Shown: piece by piece, positions 53,478 to 62,730 of the stretch
Layout: each line of letters begins with the position of its first letter
Position numbering within the stretch: the stretch's first letter is position 1
The notes under the pieces: model-generated
Told to the model about the DNA's origin: nothing
Databases searched by the model: none
Seen by the model: only the letters and a program-made list of their open reading frames with translations
Translations under genes and position numbers: made by a program
Assembly: GCF_000349945.1 (NCBI RefSeq)
Contig: NC_020516.1
Location: forward strand, 1,364,001-1,428,000
DNA from: Azoarcus sp. KH32C
GTDB taxonomy: Bacteria; Pseudomonadota; Gammaproteobacteria; Burkholderiales; Rhodocyclaceae
Direction: 5' to 3'
Length of the DNA stretch: 64,000 nucleotides

Positions 53478-55646
53478 ATGAAAAACCGTGCATTCGACAC
53501 GACTCTTCGCCTGTCGGCGCTTGCCGCCGCCGTTGCGGCCCTTTTCCCGCTGCAGGCCATGGCAGACGAGCCTGATGACATGACCATGCTGACCAAGCCG
53601 GAAAGCTCGGTGCGCTTCGGTCTGGGTTATGTTGGCGAGGACAACCACAACTACGGCATGTACCGCGCCCAGCAGGACAGTGGGCTGTATGGGCTGGTCG
53701 ACATGGACATCGTGCGCCGCGACGATGAAACCGGCACCTGGTACAAGCTGCGCGGCCGCAATCTGGGGTTCGATTCGCGCGAACTGGGGCTTGTTTATGG
53801 TCCGCAGGGGAACTGGAAGTTCTCCCTCGACTACCGCGGTCTGCCGCGCTACAGCCAATACTCGGTGAACACCGGGTTGCGCGGCATGGGTTCCGAGAAC
53901 CTCACCGTCTCGCCGGCGAACAAGCGCGATGTGATTCTCCACACCCAGCGCGAGCGGATTTCCCTTGGCTTCGAAAAGTCGCTCGGCGAGAACCTGAGTG
54001 CCGAGTTCCGCTTCACCAACGAAGACAAGGACGGGTCCCGTCTGTGGGGGCGCGGCACGAGCGCCAATCCGGCGCCCAACCGTTGGTTCAATTTCATCAC
54101 CGAGCCGATCGACAATCGCATCACGCAATGGGAAGCCAAGCTCGCCTATAGCGATGCGCGCTTCCAACTCCGCGGGGGGTACTACGGTTCGCAATTCACG
54201 AACCATAATGCCCAACTGAATATTTCGGGAGGCGGCGCGGGTCTGAATGCGGCCGGTATTGGCACGCTTTCGCCGCTGGGGCTGCCGCCAAGCAATGAGG
54301 CGCATCAGTTTTATGTCGATGGTGGGTATAGCTTCACCGACACCACGCGTGCCTCGTTCAAGGTCGCTTTCACCCGCGCGACGCAAAGCGAAGATTTCAT
54401 CGATCTGCCCGCCGGACAAACGATTCGGAGCTCCGTTGGGCGCAGCGACTTGGGTGGTCACGTCGATACGTCCATGGCGTTTATCGGCCTGAGTTCGCGG
54501 CCCTTGCCGAAGCTTTCGCTGATCGCGAACCTGCGCTACGAGGATCGTGACGACAAGACGCCGATTCGGCAGTACATCGACACGACGCCGACGGGCAACC
54601 ACGACGGCACCAACGAGACCCGCTCCTTCCGTGCCCAGCAGGGCAAGGTGGAAGCCAATTACCAGTTGGGCCGCGGCTATAGCGTCGTGGCCGGCTTCGA
54701 GAACGAGGAAAAGCAGCGTAACGCATCGGCCGTGCGTGTCGTGAGCCACCGCGATGCGACCGACGAAGCCTCGTGGAAGCTCGAACTGCGGCGCACCTTG
54801 TCGGAGACCTTGAATGGTTCGGTCGCCTACATCCGCAGCGATCGAAACGGCTCGGATTTCCTTGTGAATCGCGCGCTCAATGGCACGATTTCGCGTAATT
54901 TTGTCGCGCCGATTCACATGGCCGACCGAGACCGCGAGAAGGTGCGGTTGAGCACGGACTGGACCCCGATCGAATCACTCAACTTCCAGCTCATCGCGGA
55001 AGATGCACGAGACGACTACGGGACCCGCGCCGACCTCGGCATTGGGGCACGCAAGGGCAGCGCGACGATGTACTCGCTCGACGCGGCCTTCACGCCCGAC
55101 GATGCGACCAAGTTCAACGCCTGGGCAACGCACGCCGATACGCGTTCGAAGCAGGGCGCTGTGTCAGGTTCGACGGCCGCATCGTTCCCGATCCCGCTGG
55201 CAGGGCAGACGGAACTTACGCCCGCCCAGGCGGCGACGCTGAAGATCTGGGGCGCCGCATTGCGCAACACCAGCGATGCGTTCGGTCTTGGTGGCGAGTT
55301 GAAGGTTTCCGCCAAGCTGCAGGTCGGTGCGAGCGTCGAGTTCTCGTACGACAAGGCGCAGTACCTGCTGCATGACGAGCAGAACGTATCCGGCTCGCAG
55401 AATTTGCCGGATATCAAGTACCGCACCACGACGCTGCGCCTCTTCAGCCAGTACGCGATGCGCAAGAACGCCGGGATGCGCTTCGAGTACATCCACGACC
55501 GTCGCCTCGCCGACGACTGGACCTGGAAAACGTGGCAGTATCTGGCGAACGCGCCGACCACCATTGCCGACGGCACGACGATCCGCCAGGATCCGTCGCA
55601 GACGGTCAATTTCATCGGAGTCTCCGCCTACTACAAGTGGTGGTAA
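53478..55646 (+). CDS. MtrB/PioB-family outer-membrane beta-barrel protein
   Basis: A 722-residue outer-membrane barrel that houses the decahaem cytochrome. ATG 53478 is chosen because GGGAGGGA lies nine bases upstream; the ATG at 53469 overlaps that site. The signal peptide is about 1-31 (LSALAAAVAALFPLQAMA). The mature chain is a long run of alternating amphipathic strands with Gly/Asn/Asp turns, ending in the aromatic strand FIGVSAYYKWW typical of barrels. The N-terminal CxxC motif of Shewanella MtrB is absent, as in Pio/Mto-type barrels. No outer-surface MtrC-like cytochrome follows. Direction of electron flow, inward (Fe(II) oxidation) or outward, cannot be decided. Confidence 0.92.
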   Translation: MKNRAFDTTLRLSALAAAVAALFPLQAMADEPDDMTMLTKPESSVRFGLGYVGEDNHNYGMYRAQQDSGLYGLVDMDIVRRDDETGTWYKLRGRNLGFDSRELGLVYGPQGNWKFSLDYRGLPRYSQYSVNTGLRGMGSENLTVSPANKRDVILHTQRERISLGFEKSLGENLSAEFRFTNEDKDGSRLWGRGTSANPAPNRWFNFITEPIDNRITQWEAKLAYSDARFQLRGGYYGSQFTNHNAQLNISGGGAGLNAAGIGTLSPLGLPPSNEAHQFYVDGGYSFTDTTRASFKVAFTRATQSEDFIDLPAGQTIRSSVGRSDLGGHVDTSMAFIGLSSRPLPKLSLIANLRYEDRDDKTPIRQYIDTTPTGNHDGTNETRSFRAQQGKVEANYQLGRGYSVVAGFENEEKQRNASAVRVVSHRDATDEASWKLELRRTLSETLNGSVAYIRSDRNGSDFLVNRALNGTISRNFVAPIHMADRDREKVRLSTDWTPIESLNFQLIAEDARDDYGTRADLGIGARKGSATMYSLDAAFTPDDATKFNAWATHADTRSKQGAVSGSTAASFPIPLAGQTELTPAQAATLKIWGAALRNTSDAFGLGGELKVSAKLQVGASVEFSYDKAQYLLHDEQNVSGSQNLPDIKYRTTTLRLFSQYAMRKNAGMRFEYIHDRRLADDWTWKTWQYLANAPTTIADGTTIRQDPSQTVNFIGVSAYYKWW

Positions 55647-55677
55647 TACCGAGCGCGGCTTGATCGGTCGCATCAAG

Positions 55678-55713
55678 AAGAACGCCGTTCGGTTCGCACC
55701 GAACGGCGTTCTT
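55678..55713 (+). terminator. Strong terminator between the conduit and acyP
   Basis: Perfect 16-pair stem with a TCGC loop and TTCTTAC after it on the plus strand, 31 bases after the barrel stop. It can also end the converging acyP transcript. Confidence 0.85.
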
Positions 55714-55765
55714 ACTTCCGTTCCGATTGGCCGCGCGGATCGCCCGTCCTATGGCCGAAAGGCAG

Positions 55766-56056
55766 TCAGAGCGTGGGGAAGACGTCGAAGTCGTTGTTCT
55801 CCGGTATTTCACCCGCGAGCACTTCGACCCGCTCGACGCGAGCCATCAAGGGGCCGCGGTGTGCCCACGCGATGAAAGCCTCAACATTCGGCCGCGGGCC
55901 CGCAATGAGTGCCTCCACAGCGCCGCTGCGCCGATTCCGCACCCAGCCGGAGAGTCCGAGCCGAACACCTTCGGCCTGTGCGCTGGCTCTGTAGCCGACG
56001 CCTTGGACCAGACCGTGAATCGTCAGGAGTCGTACGACGATCGCGGCTTCAGGCAT
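55766..56056 (-). CDS. acyP: Acylphosphatase
   Basis: A 96-residue enzyme hydrolysing carboxyl-phosphate bonds. Catalytic Arg in GLVQGVGYRASAQ and Asn in GWVRNRRSGAVEA. ATG 56056 (MPEAAIVVRLLTIHG) overlaps the 3' end of the SulP gene by eight bases, so the two are coupled. Normal length. Confidence 0.93.
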   Translation of the reverse strand: MPEAAIVVRLLTIHGLVQGVGYRASAQAEGVRLGLSGWVRNRRSGAVEALIAGPRPNVEAFIAWAHRGPLMARVERVEVLAGEIPENNDFDVFPTL

Positions 56057-57737
56057 ATGAGACCTCCGGGACCAGGCCGCCTGTACGTTGGGCGCGGAAC
56101 AGGGCATCCGTGATATTGCCGGCGAGGTGGTCGCGGCCGAGGGTTTCCGCGAACCCGGATCGTTCGAGGATCGATGCCGGCTGCGAATTCAGGTCGCACA
56201 GGATCAGTTCGGCGCCCCGTTTCTGCAGGTTGCGGTGCAGCGTCTGCAGGATGTCGAGGCCGGTCGTGTCGATGTTGATGACCTTTTCCATGTCGAGAAT
56301 GAGCGCGTCGGGGTGCCCGTCCTGCATCAGCAGGAGGTTCTCCAGCTTGTTCGCCGCACCGAAAAAGAGGCTGCCGAAGACGCGGTAGGCGATGATTCGG
56401 GGCGTTCCGTCGTCCCGCGCCAAGGCATCAACTCCATAATAGTCTTCAAGCGGAATCCTTTCGATGCGGGTCAGGTCCGACATGCGATAGATGAAGAACA
56501 GGCTTGCGAGCACCATCCCGAGTTCGACGGCGAGGGTGAGGTCGAAGACCACCGTGACGATGAAGGTCCCGAGGAGGATTGCACGGTATTGCACGGAGTA
56601 GCGCGTCAGCTCGCGCCAGCCGAAGGCATGCCATTCGCCCATGTTGACCGATACCACCACCACGATGGCCGACAGCGTTGCCAGCGGGATGTGGCTCGCG
56701 AGGGGCGCCAGCGCGAGCACCACGGCAAGCAACACGAGACCGTGGAGCATGCCGGCGACGGGCGTTCTACCGCCGGAGCGGATATTGGTCGCAGTGCGCG
56801 CAATCGCACCGGTCGCGGCGAAGCCGCCGAAGAGCGGCGCCACGACGTTCGCGATGCCCTGCGCCATCAACTCCTGGTTCGGGTCGTGGCGGTCGTCGAT
56901 CTGGCTGTCGGCCACGCGTGCAGACAGCAGGGATTCGATGGCCCCCAGCAGCGCGATCGTCAGCGCCGGAGCGATCAACTTTCCGAGCGTGCTCAGCGAC
57001 AAGGCGGGAAAGCCGAAGCCCGGCAGATCCTGGGGGATGCCGCCGAAGCGGCTGCCGATCGTGTCGATCGGCAGGTGAAGGAGCGCATTCACCGCCGTGG
57101 CGATCAGCAGCACAGCGAGGGGGCCTGGCAGCCGGCGCATCCAAGCTGCGCGCGCGGCGAGCCGATTCCAGCTCAGCAGGATCGCCAGCGATGCGACCGA
57201 CGCGGCAAGCGTCGGCAGGTGGAGCGTGTTCGCGGCGTCAAACAGCGCTTCCATCTTGCCGAAGAACTCTCCGGGCATCTTCGCGATGTTGAGCCCGAGG
57301 AAATCCTTGATCTGTGAAATGAAGATGACGACTGCGATCCCGTTCGTGAAGCCGATCACCACCGAGACGGGGATGAAGCGGATCATGTTGCCGAGCCGGA
57401 AGGCCCCCATCGCCAGCAGCATGACCCCCGACATCATCGTCGCGATCAGCAGGTTGGGAACCCCGTAGTCGACGACGATGCCGTAGATGATCGGAATGAA
57501 GGCGCCGGTCGGCCCGCCGATCTGTACGCGTGAACCGCCCAGCGCCGAGATCAGGAAGCCGGCGACAATGGCCGTCCAGATGCCCGCCGTGGGTGTCATG
57601 CCCGAGGCGATGGCAAACGCCATCGCGAGCGGCAGGGCGAGCACGCCGACGGTGATGCCGGCGGAAAGGTCGTGCGTGAAGCTTGTCCGGTGGTAGCCGG
57701 ACAGCGTGTCAAACAGCTTGGGGCGAAACGTGATCAT
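56049..57737 (-). CDS. SulP family anion transporter with STAS domain
   Basis: A 562-residue inner-membrane transporter. Ten or more membrane segments fill about 25-420, with the SulP signature near the start (AGITVGVLALPLAMAFAIAS) and GGPTGAFIPIIYG. A cytoplasmic STAS domain follows at about 440-555 (LILDMEKVINIDTTGLDIL). SulP proteins carry sulfate, bicarbonate or dicarboxylates, often with Na+ or H+. The substrate is not readable. It is transcribed with acyP. Confidence 0.92.
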   Translation of the reverse strand: MITFRPKLFDTLSGYHRTSFTHDLSAGITVGVLALPLAMAFAIASGMTPTAGIWTAIVAGFLISALGGSRVQIGGPTGAFIPIIYGIVVDYGVPNLLIATMMSGVMLLAMGAFRLGNMIRFIPVSVVIGFTNGIAVVIFISQIKDFLGLNIAKMPGEFFGKMEALFDAANTLHLPTLAASVASLAILLSWNRLAARAAWMRRLPGPLAVLLIATAVNALLHLPIDTIGSRFGGIPQDLPGFGFPALSLSTLGKLIAPALTIALLGAIESLLSARVADSQIDDRHDPNQELMAQGIANVVAPLFGGFAATGAIARTATNIRSGGRTPVAGMLHGLVLLAVVLALAPLASHIPLATLSAIVVVVSVNMGEWHAFGWRELTRYSVQYRAILLGTFIVTVVFDLTLAVELGMVLASLFFIYRMSDLTRIERIPLEDYYGVDALARDDGTPRIIAYRVFGSLFFGAANKLENLLLMQDGHPDALILDMEKVINIDTTGLDILQTLHRNLQKRGAELILCDLNSQPASILERSGFAETLGRDHLAGNITDALFRAQRTGGLVPEVSYA

Positions 57738-57863
57738 GAGGCCTCCTCAATCCCTCGGTATGCGGCAACGATTGCTGGCGGGTGCAGCACAGTCGACCGG
57801 GTGCCGTGCGCTGCTGCACGAGCCAGCGCTTGGAGGGAGTGAGGGGCATCTACGCTGCGTTTC

Positions 57864-60005
57864 CTACTTGACGCGCATTCCGGCAGCAGCCCCGTTGTCC
57901 GGCGAGAGAATGTAGAGTCCGCCGGTCTTGCCATCCGGGTCGGAGGCAGCCAGCACCATCCCTTCGCTCATGCCGAACTTCATCTTGCGCGGCGCGAGAT
58001 TGGCGACCATCACGGTCAGGCGGCCGACCAGCGTCGCCGGATCGTAGGCCGACTTGATGCCGGCAAAGACCTGGCGCGGCTTTTCTTCGCCGATGTCCAG
58101 TTGCAGCCGGATGAGCTTGTCGGCGCCCTCCACGTGCTCGGCGCTGACGATCCGCGCGATGCGCAGATCGACCTTCGTGAAGTCGTCGATCGAGATGTGC
58201 GCCATCGCAGTCTCTGCCGACTGCGCCTCGTGCTGCTGCTTTTCGGCATGGCGCTGCTGTGAGCTCGCCGCCTTGGTTTCGGCTGCGGCAGGCGCGAGCG
58301 ACTCGCGATTGGCTTCGAGCAGGGCGTCGACCTGCTTGCGCTCGACGCGGGTCATCAGGTGGGCGTACGCGTTGATCGAATGTCCTGCGGGCAGCGCAGC
58401 CCAGGTTTCCTGCCACGACAGCGGCTCGATCGCCAGGAACGCTTCGACCTTCGCGGCGAGCGCGGGCAATACCGGCTTGAGGTAACGCGTCAGGTCGCGG
58501 AAGAGCGTCAGTGCGGTGCTGCAAACGCCATGCAGTTGTGCTTCCCGGCCTTCCTGCTTGGCGAGCTCCCAGGGCTTGTTGTCGTTCACATACTGGTTTG
58601 CGAGGTCTGCGAGATGCATGATCTCGCGCATCGCACGGCCGTAGTCTCGCTCCTCGTAGGCTTGCGAAATTGCGCCGGACTCGAAGGCGGCCTTGAACGC
58701 GTCGGTCGCCGCGGCGTCCGTCGCACCCAGCTTGCCCTCGAAGCGCTTGCTGATGAAGCCTGCGCAGCGGCTGGCAATGTTGACGTACTTGCCGACCAGG
58801 TCCGAATTGACCTTGGCAATCATGTCGTCCAGGTTGAGGTCGACGTCCTCCATCGTGCCGTTCGACTTAGTCGCAAAGTAGTAACGCAGCCATTCGGCGT
58901 TCAGCCCTTGATCGACGTAGGAGCGTGCGGTGATGAAGGTGCCGCGGCTCTTGCTCATCTTCGCCCCGTCGACGGTCAGGAAACCGTTTACGCACAATTG
59001 CGTCGGCGTCCGGTAGCCGGCGAATTCCAGCATTGCGGGCCAGAAGAGCGCGTGGAAATACAGGATGTCCTTGCCGATGAAGTGCACCATCTCTGTGCCG
59101 GCCGCGGCCGCGCGGGTCGGATCGACGAAATCCTCGACGACGATGTCACCGCGCTTGTCCGCCAGGTTGCGGAAGCTCGCAAGGTAGCCGATCGGCGCGT
59201 CTAGCCAGACGTAGAAGTACTTGCCGGGTGCTCCCGGAATCTCGAAGCCGAAGTAGGGCGCGTCGCGCGAAATGTCCCAGTCGGACAGCGTGTTCTCGCC
59301 GTCGCCGGTCGTTCCGTCGCCCAGCCACTCCTTCATCTTGTTGGCCGCTTCGGCCTGCAGGCGCCGGGTACCGTCGGCGCTGGTGCCGCGCGTCCATTCG
59401 CGCAGGAAGGCCACCGCACGCGGGTCGGACAGACGGAAGAAGTAATGCTCCGACGTCTTCAGCACCGGCTTCGCGCCGGATACCGCGGAGTACGGGTTCT
59501 TCAGTTCCGTCGGTGCGTAGGCGGCGCCGCAGACCTCGCAATTGTCGCCGTACTGGTCCGCCGCACCGCACTTGGGGCACTCGCCCTTGATGAAACGGTC
59601 CGGCAGGAACATCTCCTTGACCGGGTCGTAGAACTGTTCGATGGCGCGGGTGTCGATAAAGCCCGCATTCTTCAGGCGCGCGTAGACGTCCTCCGCATAG
59701 GCGCGATTTTCCGGGCTGTGCGTGCTGTGGTAGTTGTCGAAGGCGACGCCGAAATCGGTGAAGTCGCGCAGATGCTGACCGTGGACCCGCCCGATCAGCG
59801 CCTCAGGCGTGATGCCTTCCTTTTCGGCGCGCAGCATGATCGGCGTGCCGTGCGTGTCGTCCGCGCAGACGTAATGGACCGTGTTGCCGCGCATGCGCTG
59901 ATAGCGCACCCAGACGTCGCCCTGGATGTAGCCGACCAGGTGGCCGAGGTGGATGTCGCCGTTGGCGTAGGGGAGGGCGTTCGTAACGAGGATATTCCGG
60001 GGCAT
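57864..60005 (-). CDS. metG: Methionyl-tRNA synthetase
   Basis: A 713-residue class I synthetase. The start is ATG 60005 (MPRNILVTNALPYANGDIHL), set by homology. HIGH-type motif ANGDIHLGHLVGY, zinc knuckle CPKCGAADQYGDNCEVCG, KMSKS loop GAKMSKSRGTFI. A Gln/Ala-rich linker near 565-600 joins the C-terminal tRNA-binding (Trbp111-like) domain (FTKVDLRIARIVSAEHVEGA). Full length. Confidence 0.98.
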   Translation of the reverse strand: MPRNILVTNALPYANGDIHLGHLVGYIQGDVWVRYQRMRGNTVHYVCADDTHGTPIMLRAEKEGITPEALIGRVHGQHLRDFTDFGVAFDNYHSTHSPENRAYAEDVYARLKNAGFIDTRAIEQFYDPVKEMFLPDRFIKGECPKCGAADQYGDNCEVCGAAYAPTELKNPYSAVSGAKPVLKTSEHYFFRLSDPRAVAFLREWTRGTSADGTRRLQAEAANKMKEWLGDGTTGDGENTLSDWDISRDAPYFGFEIPGAPGKYFYVWLDAPIGYLASFRNLADKRGDIVVEDFVDPTRAAAAGTEMVHFIGKDILYFHALFWPAMLEFAGYRTPTQLCVNGFLTVDGAKMSKSRGTFITARSYVDQGLNAEWLRYYFATKSNGTMEDVDLNLDDMIAKVNSDLVGKYVNIASRCAGFISKRFEGKLGATDAAATDAFKAAFESGAISQAYEERDYGRAMREIMHLADLANQYVNDNKPWELAKQEGREAQLHGVCSTALTLFRDLTRYLKPVLPALAAKVEAFLAIEPLSWQETWAALPAGHSINAYAHLMTRVERKQVDALLEANRESLAPAAAETKAASSQQRHAEKQQHEAQSAETAMAHISIDDFTKVDLRIARIVSAEHVEGADKLIRLQLDIGEEKPRQVFAGIKSAYDPATLVGRLTVMVANLAPRKMKFGMSEGMVLAASDPDGKTGGLYILSPDNGAAAGMRVK

Positions 60006-60082
60006 GGCAAGTCTGCGAAAGCGAAAACGGGATTTTAGCAAAGCCCCGGCGCGACTTCGTGGCGCGAGGCATTTCAAGGCGG

Positions 60083-60649
60083 TTATTTGAACGGACGCAC
60101 GACAATTTCGATACGCCGATTCCTGGCGCGACCGGTTTCGGTTCCGTTGTCTGCGATCGGTTCCGCTTCGCCGCGGCCGTCGGCGACGAGGCGGGACAGG
60201 GCAATTCCGCGCGTCCTGAGGTACTCGACCACCGCCTCGGCCCGCCGGATCGACAGTTGCAGGTTGTAGGTCTCGCTCCCGACGCTATCGGTGTGTCCGA
60301 TCACGAGGATCTCGGTCTCGGGTGTCACAGCCAGCACGGAAGCGATCTTGTCGAGCGTCGTCCTCAGACCGGCCTTCGGCGCGGCATCGTCACGCGCAAA
60401 GGCATCCGCCCCGGGCACCAGGATTCGCAGTTGTTCGTCGGAGGCTGTCGGGAGTGATAGGTCCGGACGGCCTCCAAGGGCGCCTTTGATCCGGTCTCGT
60501 TCGGCCGGCCAATCGACCTTCGGTGTCGGGAGGGTGACGTGCCGGCCATTTTCGGCCGCTGCCGCGGCGCGCGGTGCGGCGGGGGGCGTGGCGCAGGCGG
60601 AAAGCGTCGCAATCAGCGCGCAGGCTGCCAAGGCCGCAAATCGGGGCAT
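60083..60649 (-). CDS. OmpA-family peptidoglycan-binding lipoprotein
   Basis: A 188-residue lipoprotein with lipobox LSAC at about 17-20 (ALIATLSACATPP). An Ala/Pro-rich linker follows. The C-terminal OmpA-like domain (about 75-185) has ILVIGHTDSVGSETYNLQLS and the peptidoglycan-binding GRGEAEPIADNGTETGRARN region (core NGTETGRARNRRIE). It probably anchors the outer membrane to the wall. The start is ATG 60649; the 171 bases to apbC hold divergent promoters. Confidence 0.88.
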   Translation of the reverse strand: MPRFAALAACALIATLSACATPPAAPRAAAAAENGRHVTLPTPKVDWPAERDRIKGALGGRPDLSLPTASDEQLRILVPGADAFARDDAAPKAGLRTTLDKIASVLAVTPETEILVIGHTDSVGSETYNLQLSIRRAEAVVEYLRTRGIALSRLVADGRGEAEPIADNGTETGRARNRRIEIVVRPFK

Positions 60650-60820
60650 GCTCGTGTACTTCCTGGAAGGAGCGTGAATTTTCGGGACCGCGATTTTACC
60701 GTTTCGACGCATTCCCGATGCCCCTTTTTCCATAGAGGATGAGCGCCGGAGCGGGCTTAGGTATGATGCCTGTACTTGTTGCCCCTGGAGTGGGCCCTCG
60801 ACCGTCAAGGATTGTTCGCC

Positions 60821-61912
60821 ATGAGTCTGACCCCCGAGTCAATCAACGAGGCTCTCAAAGCCGTCATCGACCCGAATACCGGCAAGGATCTCGTTTCGAC
60901 ACGCTGTATCCGCAATATCTCCATCGCTGGCGGCAAAGTCAGTTTCGAAGTCGAACTGGGTTATCCGGCACAGACGCAGCATGCGGTGATCCGTGACATG
61001 GTTTGTGCCGCCGTCGCCGCGCTGCCGGGAGTCGCGCGTGTCGATGCGCACGTCACCAGCAAGATCGTCGCCCACGCTGTGCAGCAGGGCGTGAAGTTGC
61101 TGCCTGGCGTCAAGAACATCATTGCTGTCGCATCCGGAAAGGGCGGCGTGGGCAAGAGCACGACCGCTGCAAACCTGGCCTTGGCACTTGCCGCGGAGGG
61201 TGCGCGCGTCGGCATCCTGGATGCCGACATCTATGGCCCCTCGCAGCCGCAGATGCTGGGTATCGGCGACCAGCGCCCGCAATCGCTCGACGGGAAGAGC
61301 ATGGAACCGCTCGAGGCCCACGGCCTGCAGACGATGTCCATCGGTTTCCTGGTCGACGTCGAGACCCCGATGGTTTGGCGCGGCCCGATGGCGACGCAGG
61401 CGCTGACCCAGTTGTTGCGCGAAACCAACTGGAAGGACTTGGACTACCTCATCGTCGACATGCCCCCGGGCACCGGCGACATCCAGCTCACGCTATCGCA
61501 GAACGTGCCGTTGACCGGTGCGGTGATCGTGACGACGCCCCAAGACATCGCCCTGCTCGATGCGCGCAAGGGCATCAAGATGTTCGAAAAAGTCGGTGTG
61601 CCGATCGTCGGTGTGATCGAGAACATGAGCATCCACATCTGCTCGAACTGCGGTCACGAGGAGCCGATCTTCGGTACGGGCGGTGGCGCAAGGCTTTGTT
61701 CCGACTACAATATTCCCTTCCTGGGAGCGCTTCCGCTGGATCTGAAGATCCGTCAGGAAACCGATGCCGGTGCCCCGACGGTCGTGTCCGATCCCGACAG
61801 CCGCATCGCGGGCGTCTACCGCGAAATCGCCCGCAAGGTCGCCGTCCGCGTCGCCGAAAAGGCCAAGGACATGACCCACAAGTTCCCCAACATCGTCATC
61901 AAGAACACCTGA
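60821..61912 (+). CDS. apbC: Iron-sulfur cluster carrier ApbC (Mrp/NBP35 family)
   Basis: A 363-residue P-loop ATPase that binds and transfers Fe-S clusters. An N-terminal MIP18/DUF59 domain (about 1-85) precedes the ATPase with deviant Walker A ASGKGGVGKSTTAANLA. Other blocks are LDADIYGPSQPQMLG and IVDMPPGTGDIQLTL, and the cluster CxxC is in HICSNCGHEE. The start is ATG 60821 (MSLTPESINEALKAVIDP). dcd follows 110 bases later. Confidence 0.95.
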   Translation: MSLTPESINEALKAVIDPNTGKDLVSTRCIRNISIAGGKVSFEVELGYPAQTQHAVIRDMVCAAVAALPGVARVDAHVTSKIVAHAVQQGVKLLPGVKNIIAVASGKGGVGKSTTAANLALALAAEGARVGILDADIYGPSQPQMLGIGDQRPQSLDGKSMEPLEAHGLQTMSIGFLVDVETPMVWRGPMATQALTQLLRETNWKDLDYLIVDMPPGTGDIQLTLSQNVPLTGAVIVTTPQDIALLDARKGIKMFEKVGVPIVGVIENMSIHICSNCGHEEPIFGTGGGARLCSDYNIPFLGALPLDLKIRQETDAGAPTVVSDPDSRIAGVYREIARKVAVRVAEKAKDMTHKFPNIVIKNT

Positions 61913-62022
61913 TCGACAGGCGCCGCTCGATTTGTGCTTTTGATCCGGCGGCGCATGCCCTAAACTACGCGGATTTTTCGCGTCCGGTCGCCCCGGGCAG
62001 GTTCACGAGGAATCCGCACTCC

Positions 62023-62589
62023 ATGTCTATCAAGTCCGACAAGTGGATCCGCCGCATGGCGGAGCAGCACGGGATGATCGAGCCTTTCGCCCCGGAGCTG
62101 GTGCGCCAGAACGACGGTGGCAAGATCGTCTCCTACGGTACGTCCAGCTACGGCTACGATGTCCGTTGCGCCAACGAATTCAAGATCTTCACGAACATCA
62201 ACTCGACGATCGTCGACCCGAAGGATTTCGACGCACGCAACTTCGTCGATTTCGTCGGCGACGTCTGCATCATCCCGCCGAACTCCTTTGCGCTTGCGCG
62301 GACCGTCGAATATTTCCGCATTCCGCGCAGCGTGCTGACCGTGTGCCTCGGCAAGTCCACGTACGCGCGCTGCGGCATCATCGTCAACGTCACCCCGCTC
62401 GAACCCGAGTGGGAAGGCCATGTGACGCTGGAATTCTCGAATACCACCCCCTTGCCCGCGAAAATCTACGCGAATGAAGGGATTGCGCAGATGCTCTTTT
62501 TCGAGTCCGATGAGGAGTGCGCCACCTCCTATCGCGACCGGGGCGGCAAGTATCTCGGCCAGACCGGCGTAACGCTGCCGAAGATCTGA
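62023..62589 (+). CDS. dcd: dCTP deaminase
   Basis: A 188-residue enzyme converting dCTP to dUTP for thymidylate synthesis. Blocks MSIKSDKWIRRMAEQHGMIE, SYGTSSYGYDVRC, the GKSTYARCGIIVNVTPLEP active-site region with Arg and Glu, and EGIAQMLFFESDE. The ATG at 62023 follows GAGGAATCC. Normal length. Confidence 0.97.
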   Translation: MSIKSDKWIRRMAEQHGMIEPFAPELVRQNDGGKIVSYGTSSYGYDVRCANEFKIFTNINSTIVDPKDFDARNFVDFVGDVCIIPPNSFALARTVEYFRIPRSVLTVCLGKSTYARCGIIVNVTPLEPEWEGHVTLEFSNTTPLPAKIYANEGIAQMLFFESDEECATSYRDRGGKYLGQTGVTLPKI

Positions 62590-62631
62590 TTGACCTGTCG
62601 AACCGCCGGCGTGCGGAAGCGATGATCAACG

Positions 62632-62648
62632 GGGCCGTCTGACGGCCC
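62632..62648 (+). terminator. Weak terminator-like hairpin after dcd
   Basis: GGGCCG and CGGCCC pair around a five-base loop, followed by TTTGTG, about 40 bases after the dcd stop. The stem is short; partial termination at best. The remaining bases to 62730 hold only the next ribosome site (GGAG at 62719). Confidence 0.45.
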
Positions 62649-62730
62649 TTTGTGCTTTCCGGTGAGCCGGGAGCAAACATGACGCGGGCGAAGCCCGCTG
62701 CCGCAAGGCGAGCAGTTGGAGAACATTGGG

